From assembly GCF_039871975.1 (NCBI RefSeq), contig NZ_JBDPLL010000001.1: a DNA stretch of 64,000 bases; one strand, written 5' to 3'. This document shows, in pieces, positions 37,732-48,421 of this stretch; the first letter of the stretch is position 1, and every line of letters begins with the position of its first letter. The DNA comes from Trichormus_B sp936914905. Lineage in GTDB: Bacteria; Cyanobacteriota; Cyanobacteriia; Cyanobacteriales; Nostocaceae. Below the pieces are notes generated by a model. The model saw only the letters and a program-made list of their open reading frames with translations. It did no database searches and was not told the origin of the DNA. A program made the position numbers and the translations under genes.

Positions 37732-40299
37732 CTACATCATACTCAATGCACCACGAGTTACACCTAGTTGATTTTGTAACTTCAATTTTTGCCAAAGTTG
37801 AGAACCTGTGATTTCTCCTTGCAAAAGTTGTTGATAATAAAGGATTGTTTTGGTAACTTGTTCTGGTGTTTCGTTGATAAATTCAATTCTCAAATATTAT
37901 AACCCCAAACTAATTAATCTCTGCACATATTCCGCACCCGTTTGTGCAGTCCCATTATATACAGTATTTCGACATCCTGCGTCTGCTTTGAGGATGTGTT
38001 CACTACCTACTCTGTCTCTAATTTTAACTTCCTGTTTTTCGCAAGGTCTACGGCAGTTAGTGTAATCTGTTCCTTCAGATAGGAAAGCGTAAAACACGCA
38101 GTGTTCCATGTGAAACATTGGTATATATTATTTTGGTATATGATGTATTTTTACTTCAAAATGTTGTGCTGGGTAATTTGTAATTAAATCTTCGAGTTGG
38201 TTAATATTTCACTCGTAGGATGCTGTTAATATTTCTAAGTTAAAACATTGTTTCAAGTAATCTGTGGTTAAGGGGTTAGCAATATTTAAAAAAAAATCAG
38301 CAATACATCTTTCATTGACAAAATATTCTAACTAGTCATAACTTATGGTTAAATAACCATCAGCTTCGGCATCTTTACACTTGTTTCGAAATCCAATTCT
38401 CTCAAGGTTTTGAGTCCGAGGTGGTGCTAAAAAGATACTGGGGACTGGGGACTGGGTTTATTGCAGAATGTCTCCATTATATCTCCATTCTCTGAATATT
38501 TTTACTGCTTCTCGATAGTTGCGGGGGTTTTCAAATTCATAGTATATGGTTTTAATATCTGCTTGTAATGCTACTTTGAGTTGCTTGATGCTTATTACTA
38601 AAACAATCAGGGAAGGAGAAGCATAAGCTGGGGAAGATTAAGGTGTAATTAAATCTTACTATTTCCCATAATGATTTAATTGCCAAAGTTTGGGTTTACT
38701 TCTTAATGCTTCTAACTGGGTGACAATTTACCGACGCATTTTATTTAATTTTATGACGGGTTAAATAGCATTAAGATTGATGTTATGTGTGATAGTTCCT
38801 AAGCAAAAAGCCGTGTTACCTCAACGTCCTAATTATTATTGTAGTTTTTCTGTGGTCATGGGTTTAGTATGTGCTTCAACCAGCAATATTTCTGATTCTA
38901 CTTTAACTAGAGTACGAAATTCATCACGAGCAATAGCTATTGATTTTTCTCCAATTTCACCATGAACTTCTATATTAATATGTCTTGTAAATTGGGGATC
39001 TTCTCCCTCATAACTTTGACGGATTTGTTTATCTAATTCTGGCTCACTAGTTTTCCAAACTTTATTACCTTTATGGGTTTTTAGAAAATTCAAATCATCT
39101 CTACCAAAAGTTAAAATTACCTCGTTTCCTTTTTCTACAACCCTATATATCCTTCCACCTTCTTCTCGCATTTTTGGGTGTCCACAGTCAAACACTACAC
39201 CATGACCAGGTTTAACAGGTGCTGCCAATTTCACTGTTATTTTTTCATTTCTAACGCGGGTAACTTCCCCTAAATAAACACCGCGTTCCTTACCAAATCT
39301 TGCGTGAACTAATTCTTGATTATTAATCCCCTTAAACCAACCAGTATACAGTCTACGAGAAAATGCCATTTCTAAATGCCATTTCTAAATTAGATTTATC
39401 TTTATTTCCATAAGACACAAGTTGTAGAGACTTTTTCTGTAAATTTCCTAAATTAATTGTTACTATTTTATCCAACGCTTTTCGATAAACTTGAGTCACA
39501 TTAGCAACATATTCCGGTGTTTTTAACCTTCCTTCAATTTTTAAAAAAGTCACCCCAGATTTAACCAATTGCGGTAAAACTTCTAAACCGGATAAATCTT
39601 GAGAACTAAGTAAATATCTCCGATTACCTAAATCAACAACTTCACCATCTGCCATTAAATCATAAAGCATTCTACAAGCTTGAGCGCATTCTCCCCGATT
39701 TGCAGAACGTCCTCCTAATGCTTTGCTGGTTAAACATTGTCCAGAATATGCAACACACAAAGCACCATGCACGAAAACTTCTAAAGGTAAAACGGCATTT
39801 TTTGAGATATTCGCTGTTGAATTTTATTAATTTATTTAATAGAACATTCTCGTGCTAAAACTACTAATTGACATCCCAACTATTTGGCAAATTCTACCCC
39901 CGCAGCACTAGTAATAGTCATCTGAGTTGAAGTATGAATGGGAAAGTCTGGAGAAAGATGACGGATTAAACGATAAATGCCAATATCTTGAACAATGACA
40001 GCATCAACACCAGCAGAAATGATTGTTTTGAGGTATTGCTGTGCTTGGGTCAGTTCCTAGGGAAAAATCAGGGTATTTAAGGTGATATATCCTTTGACTC
40101 CCCGCAGGTGCAGCAATTCCATTAATTCCGGTAAATCTTCTTCGGTGAAATTCTCAGCCCTCATTCTCGCGTTAAACTTATCTAAACCAAAATAAATCGC
40201 ATCTGCACCATTTTCTACTGCTGCTTGAGCGCATTCCTAGTCACCCGCAGGTGCTAGGAGTTCGGGGAGTTTGATTTTTGGTGTGGTGGTGTTTGTCAT
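37732..40299 (-). pseudogene. U32-family peptidase (collagenase-like) pseudogene
   Basis: Full-length frame of about 855 codons from ATG 40299: PKIKLPELLAPAGD, then stop, then ADAIYFGLDKFNARMRAEN, ELTQAQQYLKTIISAGVDAVIVQD, then the Cys-rich VHGALCVAYSGQCLTSKALGGRSANRGECAQACR (FeS/U32 signature), then SSQDLSGLEVLPQL. A frameshift at 39355-39375 precedes the later part, and the C-terminal Cys cluster (TDYTNCRRPC) lies near 38050. At least ten stops. Relatives act in rRNA hydroxylation or proteolysis. Confidence 0.88.
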
Positions 40300-40373
40300 T
40301 TCGCTTAGTCGGGGTTTACGTCAGCTTATAGATTGTATCTAAATTGGGGGGTGGTTAGGGAAAAATAACACAG

Positions 40374-41132
40374 CTATAAAATGTGATGAATACTCTCAAC
40401 TACCTGTTTAATATAATCCATTGCATTACCAACTAGTAGTTCATCTATAGGTCAGCAATTACCTAAACCTAATGTGGGATCTATATCTGCTTGATCGGCA
40501 ATTTTGTTTCTACGATCTACAATCAAAATAAGTTGCTGTTTTATCTGGTTAGCTTGTGTAACATTCCCACTGCTTTTAATAGCAACTTCATCCCAGAATT
40601 TTTTATTTGATATGTACTTAATTGCATAAGTAATATTATTTGGTATCTGAAAAATTAGTTTACCTAACTATTTTTTGATTTCATTTTCTAAGCATGGATT
40701 GTTATTTATTCTAGTTAGAATAATAGTGGAAATAACAGAAATTAAACTAGAAATATCATGATAATGCTCTAAAATATCATCCGCATAACTCTGCTGTATT
40801 TCACTCTCTATCCAATTAGCAATATCTATAGCTATTGTTCGATCTTCACGCGCACTACCCAGCGAGACTTTAAACCTTGAAAAAGCTGATTGAGTAGCAT
40901 TGGCGGTAACTGCTAGTTCAGGGCGTGTTCCTCGATGAATTTCCAGCATACCCAATGTTACAACCTCATGGACATAATAATCCAAGGTACTTACACTTAA
41001 GACTAGGGCAGATCGTAAAATATCTGAAACATCGAGACCAGCAGTAGCTTGAGCTTTAATAGAGTTATGCAGAGAAATTAAATCGCGAACACGCTGAATA
41101 CTAATACAAAGTTGATCAAGGGCTGACTGCAT
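40374..41132 (-). pseudogene. RiboL-PSP-HEPN domain protein pseudogene
   Basis: The N-terminal 154 codons (to 40668) are open: ALDQLCISIQRVRDLI, ALVLSVSTLDYYVHEVV, FSRFKVSLGSAREDRT. After a TAG the frame continues FQIPNNITYAIKYIS, LILIVDRRNKIADQADIDP, then a TGA, and ends at 40374. The organisation matches RiboL-PSP-HEPN proteins, a HEPN subgroup with likely RNase activity. The HEPN catalytic motif RxxxxH is normally RRNKIAH; here the His is Asp. The start overlaps the end of the ParA-like gene by 17 bases, indicating a former two-gene operon. Confidence 0.7.
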
Positions 41133-42192
41133 AACTCAATGATAGTGCAATAATTTTATCTGCTAAATCGCAACAAATGGCTAGAAATTCTTCTTCTTAT
41201 ACTTGACTTTTTTCTAAAACTGTACCTTGTTGTTTTAATTGTGCGGGCGTGAGGGCATAAACTGGTTTACAGTGTTCTTGTGAACGAGGAATTAAACTAT
41301 TGAGATTAGAAGTTTTAGCCATCGTAAAACTTCTATTAATACCCAGTTAAATATATACTTTATTAGGTAACAACAAGTTATTTCTTTCTAGAATTGGTTT
41401 TAGCTTATCAGTAACTGTCTTTTAAATTTTTTCTATCCAAGTTTGAAATGCTGTTGTTTCTTTACCTCTAATAATTCTATAGTTTTGAACTATAGTGCCT
41501 AGAAATTTTAATTTGAATTCAGGAAGTGGATAAGCAGCTTCCTTTAATATAGGGTTCACCCTCGCCATCTTTACCCAAGCACACAAGTTTGGTAGAATTC
41601 CAGATAGTGAATCAATTGCTATTACAGAGAAAAAATCAGCAGTAGTAGGCACTAAAAATACGTCACTTGTCATTAATAAATTTCGATTGATAGATCCTCA
41701 ACTTGGACTCATATCAACTAAAACATCGTCAGCATTAAACTTATTAGCAGTTTTTTCCAAGAGATCAGAAATTGTACCTGGCAAGTTTTTAAGTGTTTAA
41801 ATTGAACCACTTAGTTCTTGTGCAATTCCTAATGTTACTTCGTATTCACCAAAGCCCACATAACCAGGTAATAAAAATAGACCTTCTTGGCCTTCTATCG
41901 AAATACAATCTACAGCTTCAATAGCTCGTGGTTGTGACTCAAAAGCCGAAGCCAAATCGGTCTTAATATTGGAATGTGTATTGTAAATGGTTTCTATTCT
42001 TGCTTTATCGTCTTCAGATTCTTCTTTTTTTAGAGCCATACCTGTAAGATTACATTGTGGATAAGTATCTACAAGGATGACTCTCTTAGCTTTTGCAGCA
42101 AGCATCCAACGTAGTGGTTTTGCTAACAGGACCTTTATAATTGAATAAGGCAATTTTCTTAATCGTTGTAATTTACTTATAAAACTATTCAT
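41116..42192 (-). pseudogene. ParA-like ATPase (AAA_31) pseudogene
   Basis: From 42192 the sequence gives the deviant Walker A region in a different frame (NYKGPVSKTTT for KGGVGKTT), then WMLAAKAKRVILVDTYPQCNLTGMAL, GLFLLPGYVGFGEYEVTLG, VLVDMSPS and VFLVPTTADFFSV. The C-terminal section NLNSLIPRSQEHCKPVYALTPAQL is in a third frame near 41250-41320 and ends at 41116. Several stops. Such ATPases belong to partition or to ParA-like accessory operons; the fused gene order with the HEPN gene suggests a functional pair in the ancestor. Confidence 0.75.
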
Positions 42193-42324
42193 TAAGAACC
42201 TGTATTAATTACACCATTCTTTTTATCAAATTGCACTCAAGAATTTGAATTTATATTTTAATCAAATTTCAAATAAATTGTGTTTTTAACACTTTTGGTA
42301 AACTAGAAAATATCTCCAGATCGA

Positions 42325-42822
42325 ATGCTCATGAATAACATGAAATCAATTACACTCTCACCAGGTGGACAAAATATTTTAATCGAGAAAATCATTAATT
42401 ATTTTCGTAACCAATTTTCACCTAATGGCAAAATAATCTATGTTGATGATACAGATGAAAGATGTGCATATTTTGATGAGCCAGCATTGTTAGAATTAGG
42501 AATTAGAATTGCCATTCATGGTAAAGAGCCAGATGTAATAATTCATCTGAAACCTCAAAATTGGTTAGTTTTAATTGAAGCTGTGACATCACATTGTCCA
42601 ATAGATCCCAAACGCAGAACTGAACTCCAAAGTCTATTCAAAGACTGTAGAATATCACTGGTCATGGTGACAGCTTTCCTTAACCGTAAAGCAATGAAAG
42701 AATATTTACCAGGAATTTATTGGGAAACTGATATATAGGTAGCAGAAGATATAACTCATTTGATTCATTTCAATGGGGAACATCTTTTGCAACTTTATCA
42801 GGTATGGATATATAGGAGGTGA
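42325..42822 (+). pseudogene. BsuBI/PstI-type restriction endonuclease, C-terminal domain relic
   Basis: Reads SPGGQNILIEKIINYF, KIIYVDDTDERCAYFDE, then EPDVIIHLKPQNWLVLIEAVTSHCPIDPKRR with the PD...E-x-V nuclease core, then VMVTAFLNRK. A TAG at 42736-42738 (family Trp) interrupts it; the following VAEDITHLIHFNGEHLL still matches the family end at 42822. The N-terminal domain of BsuBI/PstI enzymes is absent upstream, and no DNA methyltransferase is in the window. It lies divergent from the ParA-HEPN pair. Confidence 0.75.
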
Positions 42823-42828
42823 CATTTT

Positions 42829-43626
42829 TTAATATTCCCCTCCCAACAACCAAAAACCACTGTAAGTCATCCTCGAATCATCAGGTTGCACCAATAAAAA
42901 ATGCAATCCTTTGCTTACTTGTTTTCGCTGTGTATATACCTTAGCTGCTCCTGCAACTTCGTCATCGTCAAAAGTCACCAAAATCCATCTATCTGCTAAA
43001 CCAGCTTCTAGAATTAAACCATCTGGCGCACCTGCAATATAATTTAAACTGACAGGATTAGCTTCTTGTAACCATTTTGCCAAACGCATAGATTGCCGTC
43101 CACCATAAATCACCACACCGGGAATAGGAACTGTGGACGCTAAACCCAAATTTATCGGTTGTAGAAATTCTGGTATTTGCAAAATAGGAATCGGACGGTC
43201 TGTGAATTCATCTACAATATCACCTGCAGAAATGTTTGCAAAACGCCACTCTTCTCCCCAGAGGTTTTCCGGTAATGGTTCTGGTGGTAGTTTATCAATT
43301 AGTATAGGATATTTCTTTTCTTGCGACCATTGTTTTAACGCCAAAGTGCTACGGGTAGGTTCAATATTAATACCTAAGTTACTTGCCGCAGCAGTGATTA
43401 AACTCAAAGATTGAGGACGGAATACTTGAATTATATCAGGTAATCTTTCCGCACCTGCTAACTGAAATTGTTCCGTCAGCCAATTTGAATTTGCCTGTGA
43501 CTGGGGACAGGTAGCGATATACTCAAGTTTACGGGTGGGATCACAAATCAATAACTGCCATAATACCTGTCCTGCTGCATCCCGCAAGGGACTACGATAA
43601 AAATCAGTTTGCCAAATTAGACTCAT
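42829..43626 (-). CDS. Tab2/Atab2-family RNA-binding protein (DUF1092)
   Basis: 265 residues from ATG 43626, where the family start MSLIWQTDFYRSP lies; an upstream in-frame ATG would add 14 non-conserved residues. Conserved blocks: QTDFYRSPLRDAAGQVLWQLLICDP, RSTLALKQWSQEK, PENLWGEEWRFANI and PIPVLQIPEFLQP (here PIPILQIPEFL). In plants and algae Tab2/Atab2 activates translation of photosystem I mRNAs; the cyanobacterial protein is thought to act in photosystem biogenesis (family knowledge). Intact. Confidence 0.9.
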   Translation of the reverse strand: MSLIWQTDFYRSPLRDAAGQVLWQLLICDPTRKLEYIATCPQSQANSNWLTEQFQLAGAERLPDIIQVFRPQSLSLITAAASNLGINIEPTRSTLALKQWSQEKKYPILIDKLPPEPLPENLWGEEWRFANISAGDIVDEFTDRPIPILQIPEFLQPINLGLASTVPIPGVVIYGGRQSMRLAKWLQEANPVSLNYIAGAPDGLILEAGLADRWILVTFDDDEVAGAAKVYTQRKQVSKGLHFLLVQPDDSRMTYSGFWLLGGEY

Positions 43627-43880
43627 GATTAACACTGTGCCTCTGTAGGGTAACTCAATTTTTAGCACAAAACAGGGTGATTTAAGTCAGGTAATATTAT
43701 TTAGTCTGATGATTAACTCTTGAATCTGTAGATTTTCTCTATGTCTGTAAGTATTGACTTAACACAATTATAAACAATACCCAGGGTAAATAAATAAATT
43801 TTTTATATCTAGATTAGAGGTAGATAAATAGATGCTGATTAATTTATTATAAAAATACCCAAATTAATCAGAGTTTATTC

Positions 43881-44086
43881 ATGAACGCAAAATCAAAAAA
43901 ACAGAAAAAATATGAGGACCAAGATAGTACTCTAACTGCTTCTGGTGGTTATCAAACTCCCTTAGGACAGGATATTCGCAAAACTGGAGATGCTGAAAAA
44001 GTAATGCCAGGGAAACTGCTACACCGGAAGTACTAGGTGAAGATAAAGTAGCAGGTAGTGCCAATCAAGGTACTCTATCGCGTTAA
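43881..44086 (+). pseudogene. Small hydrophilic protein gene, probably frameshifted
   Basis: ATG at 43881 opens MNAKSKKQKKYEDQDSTLTA, a basic then Gly/Asp-rich short protein. The frame reaches a TAG at 44034-44036 after 51 codons, but an alternative frame from about 44005 continues ETATPEVLGEDKVAGSANQ to a TAA at 44084, which looks like the original end. Function unknown; similar short proteins occur in Nostocales. Confidence 0.5.
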
Positions 44087-44156
44087 TAATGCAATAGAAT
44101 TTTGTGGAGGTGGGTAATATCTACTCTACGGAAAAATTGTCTTCTCAATTATTGAA

Positions 44157-44982
44157 TCAATCTATCAATCCTAGATATTTGACATGATAATGAATGTGGT
44201 CGGCGATGAAAGTGGAGATAAAATAATAACTGTGGTCATAACCTGCTTGATAGCGCAAGTTGAGAGGCTGTTTTATTTTTTCACAAGCTTGTTCAAATAC
44301 ATTAGGTAACAATTGCCCAGTTAAAAATTGATCTGATGTTCCTTGATCAATGAGAATTGAACTATGATATCCTACTTTCTGAACTAATTGACTGGCATCA
44401 TATTCATGCCACATTTTCTGATTATTTCCTAAATAAAGATTAAATGCTTTTTGACCCCAGGAACATTGCATGGGTGCAACAATAGGTGCAAAAGCTGATA
44501 CTGATTTATATAGTTGTGGATTTTTCATGGCACAAATTAGTGCCCCATGTCCCCCCCCATTGAATGACCAAAAATGCTGGTTTGATTGGGTTCAGTGGGA
44601 AATTTGGTGTTAATTACAGTGGGTAATTCTTGGATAATATAACTATACATTTAATAGTGCGATCGCCATGGTTCTTCTATTGCATCTACATAAAAGCCTG
44701 CACCTGTTCCTATATCCCATTGATCATTTTCACCTGCAATGCCCGTATTTCGGGGACTCGTATCTGGTGCAACTGTTGCGCCCCTGCTTTCATCATAAAA
44801 TTATCTTCTCTGCAAGTCAAACCGGACAAAAAATAAAGCACTGGTATAGTTTTTTGCGTTGCTTGTGGTGGTTGATAAACTGCAAAACGCATTTCACCGT
44901 TACAGGTAGTAGAGAAATGTGAATAAAAGCCGACTTTGCCATGAAAGCATTTATATTCTGATACTAGGTTAATATTAGTCAT
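44157..44982 (-). pseudogene. frmB: S-formylglutathione hydrolase, frameshifted
   Basis: The N-terminal part (44982 to 44710) reads SEYKCFHGKVGFYSH and PVLYFLSGLTCREDNFMMKAG, as in esterase D. A degraded middle follows, then SIFGHSMGGGHGALI (nucleophile Ser in GHSMGG), then QGTSDQFL with the acid, then GYDHSYYFI with the His, ending at 44157. The catalytic triad residues are all still present, but the parts are in different frames. The enzyme hydrolyses S-formylglutathione, the product of the dehydrogenase encoded just upstream on the same strand. Broken, so the second step of this pathway is probably missing unless another copy exists. Confidence 0.9.
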
Positions 44983-45079
44983 GGAGTAGTATAGATTGAC
45001 TTTTTATAACTAAAGACAGAGGCGTAGAGAACACAGAGAGAAGAAAAACTGATTAACTCAAATGTATTGGATGTCCCTA

Positions 45080-46189
45080 TTAAAAAGTCACCACACTGCG
45101 AATTGATTCTCCTCTGTACATTAAATCAAAGGCATGATTAATTTGCTCAATGGGCATCACATGAGTGATTAAATCATCAATATTTATCTTCCCATTCATA
45201 TATAAATCAACAATTTTCGGCACATCTGTACGCCCTCTTGCGCCACCAAAAGCTGAACCTTTCCAAACGCGCCCAGTTACTAATTGAAATGGACGAGTGC
45301 TGATTTCTTGTCCTGCACCTGCCACTCCAATAATTACACTAACACCCCAACCTTTATGACAACATTCTAAAGCCTGACGCATGACATTGATATTGCCAAT
45401 ACATTCAAAAGAATAATCTGCACCACCTTTAGTTAAATCTATCAAATAAGGAACTAAATCACCTTCAATCTCATGGGGATTAACAAAATGTGTCATGCCA
45501 AGTTTTTCAGCTAAAGCGCGTTTTTTAGGATTAATATCAACTCCCACAATCATGTTTGCGCCTACCATTTTTGCCGCTTGGATAATATTTAAACCAATAC
45601 CGCCCAAACCGAAAATTACTACATTTGCACCTGCTTCAACTTTAGCTGTATATATGACTGCACCTATACCTGTCGTCACTCCACAGCCAATGTAACAAAC
45701 TTTATCAAAGGGCGCATCTTCACGAATTTTAGCCACAGCTATTTCTGGTAACACCGTATAATTAGCAAAGGTTGATGTTCCCATGTAGTGATGTATCATT
45801 TTGCCACCGATACTAAAACGACTAGTAGCATTGGGCATTAAACCCCTGCCTTGAGTAGCGCGAATGGCTTGACAAAGGTTAGTTTTAAAACTTAGACAAT
45901 ATTCACATTGACGACATTCAGGTGTATATAAAGGAATGACATGATCACCGGGTTTAACGCTTTTTACATCAGCCCCCACTTCTACAACCACACCCGCACC
46001 TTCATGTCCTAAAATCGCCGGAAATAAACCTTCTGGATCAGCACCAGAAAGCGTGTAAGCATCTGTATGACAAACACCGCTGGCTTTAATCTCAACTAAT
46101 ACTTCCCCAGCTTGTGGTCCCTCAAGTTCTACCGTTTCGATGGTTAAGGGCTGAACCACACTATAAGCTACTGCCGCTTTAACTTGCAA
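45080..46189 (-). CDS. frmA: S-(hydroxymethyl)glutathione dehydrogenase (class III alcohol dehydrogenase)
   Basis: 369 residues. The start is a TTG at 46187-46189, chosen because CAGGAGGAATATC precedes it and the protein then begins QVKAAVAYS, as in the family. Catalytic zinc: GVCHTDAYTLSG and the first-shell HE in LGHEGAGVV. Structural zinc: CRQCEYCLSFKTNLC. NAD fold: GLGGIGLNIIQAAKM. It oxidises S-hydroxymethylglutathione to S-formylglutathione, detoxifying formaldehyde, and can reduce S-nitrosoglutathione. Intact, first gene of a former frmA-frmB unit whose second gene is dead. Confidence 0.96.
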   Translation of the reverse strand: MQVKAAVAYSVVQPLTIETVELEGPQAGEVLVEIKASGVCHTDAYTLSGADPEGLFPAILGHEGAGVVVEVGADVKSVKPGDHVIPLYTPECRQCEYCLSFKTNLCQAIRATQGRGLMPNATSRFSIGGKMIHHYMGTSTFANYTVLPEIAVAKIREDAPFDKVCYIGCGVTTGIGAVIYTAKVEAGANVVIFGLGGIGLNIIQAAKMVGANMIVGVDINPKKRALAEKLGMTHFVNPHEIEGDLVPYLIDLTKGGADYSFECIGNINVMRQALECCHKGWGVSVIIGVAGAGQEISTRPFQLVTGRVWKGSAFGGARGRTDVPKIVDLYMNGKINIDDLITHVMPIEQINHAFDLMYRGESIRSVVTF

Positions 46190-46387
46190 AAGATATTCCT
46201 CCTGATAGCAACTTATCAATCAGTGTATATCAGTAAATGGTTACATAAATTTATATTGTTTTTGTTGATAAATGTAAAAATTTTTCAGTGATCGCTTGTC
46301 AAATCCCCTATCTGTATAGTACATTTCTATGCCTAGAAGAGAAACCCCCCTTGTGCTCGGGCTTTATTTTTTCACTGGAGTTTAGAC

Positions 46388-47286
46388 TAAGGATAGTGGA
46401 TTAAATAACCTGTAACTGTGGTTTAGGGGTGTAATTCCACTGGGGCAAGAATTCATCAAAAACAATCTTCAGATTTGATTTGAAGTCAACAGCCCATTTC
46501 GGCCGGTTTGATAGGTATTATAGAAAATGGTCGTCAAGAGTTTGAGTCCAGTTCGGGTGGTTGCCGTTGCCATGAGGTCTTTTACAGTCTGCACACTATC
46601 AAAAATCAGCCCCTGATACAGGGGAGAAATATGAGGAAAGAAACGATGCCCAATGGGATTGTACTTGGAGGTCTAGGGGGGATAATGAGGGATGGGAATT
46701 TCCATGGCCAGTTCATTAACTAAGGCCTGTAAGTCCTGTGTNNNNNNNNNNNNNNNNNNNNNNNNNNNNNNNNNNNNNNNNNNNNNNNNNNNNNNNNNNN
46801 NNNNNNNNNNNNNNNNNNNNNNNNNNNNNNNNNNNNNNNNNGACCCTTGAGATGAGTCTACTTGACGGTTTCATCCATCGGTGAACCGGCTCTGTGCCGC
46901 TCCAAGACTCCCAAAAACCCCTCTTCTCAGGAGGCAATCCTGTCAAAGGCTGATTTCCCTCCACCTCTGGGTTGATAAATCCCCTCCTGGTCAACCACCT
47001 TTTCTTCCTCAAGTTCCCCCAAGCCTAACTTTCAGGTTTCGTGATGGCATAACAGCAAGCCGCAGATCTATGCCTGCCCGACCTACCCTACTTTTAGGGC
47101 TTCAATCGCAGCCCATATACGGTGATCCTTGTCTGACAACGACTTATAGTATCCTTGCATTTTAACTTGCATTTTAACTTCAATTTCACCAGGGTCAAGG
47201 CCCATCATCTACCAGTCCTCCATCTACCCTTCTGGTGTATAGATCTTATTGGCACTCTTACACCTTATTTAATCCACTTTCCTAAA
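46388..47286 (-). mobile_element. ISAzo13-type insertion sequence, decayed, with assembly gap
   Basis: The left end (about 46388) and the right end (about 47286) share an inverted repeat around AGTGGATTAAATAA. The transposase, minus strand from ATG 47160, reads MQGYYKSLSDKDHRIWAAIEAL, then (out of frame) EEEKVVDQEGIYQPRGGGK, then a block equivalent to TRGDPMSPLRWTCKS, and ends near 46401 with the ISAzo13 C-terminus (TTIFYNTYQTGRK...EFLPQWNY). Many stops and a run of 100 N (46742-46841) interrupt it. Not functional. Confidence 0.7.
46742..46841. other. Assembly gap (100 N)
   Basis: Exactly 100 N inside the ISAzo13-type transposase relic, so the true length and sequence are unknown; a full element would need several hundred more bases here. 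Confidence 0.95.
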
Positions 47287-47423
47287 GAAGAGTATCTACC
47301 CAAACAGGGCATAGGAGTAAATTGTATGTCAAATCATAGCGGTAGCTATGAAAATGTATAGGACTCCTATATATATACAAAGTATGTCAGCAGTTATAAA
47401 GCATGACTACCGTAATTCGATAT

Positions 47424-48240
47424 TTATCCGGTTGGGGTTATTTGGACTTGTGACAGGGGACGGATACGACGGTATGAGTTAGGACTAGGCGTAGTAATTG
47501 TCGTCGGTACATATAAGTAATGAAGAATATCCGCAACAAAGGCTCTAGCGACTGAGAATAGACCACATATACCTTGAGAATCTGGAGTAATGTTTTTACC
47601 ATCACGCCAGAGGCTAAGATGTAGGTGACAACCATGACCAGCAGTTTCCGCAAAGATTTTAGGTGAAAAAGATGCAGTTAAATAATGACGATGTGCGAAC
47701 TGCTTGCAGCAGCGCTTCGCCATCGCTCTCACTGTTTCTCTAAACACAACTTACCAGTCAGATGCTTCTAAAGCTTCTGTGTACCTCATCGATATTTCCT
47801 GCTGGCCTGGTCCCGATTCTGGATAATACTGTTCTACTGGTACTCCCTGAATAATTAGAGCATCTGCTACATTATTAATTACATCTAAATTGCATCCATA
47901 GAGGCAGTATTAGCAAACACTGTGGAATCTGCACCGACTATTTCCTCTCCATTTTTTTGTAATAAATAAAACTCGTTCTCAAAAGCTGCCTGAATTTCCA
48001 AACCCTGCTTTTTTGCCTCCTCAGTCATCCGTAACAAGAACCCACGGGGACACAAAGCCCAAGGTTGACCTGCCATTATCATGTTACTAAATACACGAGC
48101 ATGACCGGTAGAATGGAGAATAAGGTAAAGGCGTTAAAGTTTGCCAATCTGCTACTAAGCGTACATCTCCCACAGGGGTAAGTTCAGAAGCAGTCATCAC
48201 TGAATCATACATTACAGGGAGAGCCTGTAATCCTTTTTAA
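47424..48240 (-). pseudogene. Glutamine-synthetase-family protein relic
   Basis: Minus-strand frames read GLQALPVMYDSVMTASELTPVGDVRLV, then QPWALCPRGFLLRMTEEAKKQGLEIQAAFENEFYLL (the GS metal-site region with GxExEF-like Glu), then QFAHRHYLTASFSPKIFAETAGHGCHLHLSLW (GS His/Glu metal motif) and ILHYLYVPTTIT. Both ends are missing and the pieces are in three frames. Such proteins may be gamma-glutamyl ligases for polyamines or amines rather than true glutamine synthetase. Dead. Confidence 0.8.
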
Positions 48241-48421
48241 AACTGCAAACAATAGATTCTCAAATTGATTTCAGTGACTTATATGAACAAGTTAATTTTA
48301 CCCACAAGAATGATGAATAACTAATTAACCTTGGCAAGATACCCGACTTTTTTAAAAATTCCGAATCTAAACTTCTACAATCAGGTTACAATAAGTAAAA
48401 ATGAACGGGAGATAGCAGTTT

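Noticed and set aside
41116..41322. Separate small gene beginning MAKTSNLNSLIPRSQ
   Set aside because: The sequence matches the C-terminal part of ParA-like ATPases of this type, so it is better read as the frameshifted end of the ParA-like pseudogene.
44630..44922. Plus-strand ORFs with apparent Cys residues
   Set aside because: Antisense of the broken S-formylglutathione hydrolase.
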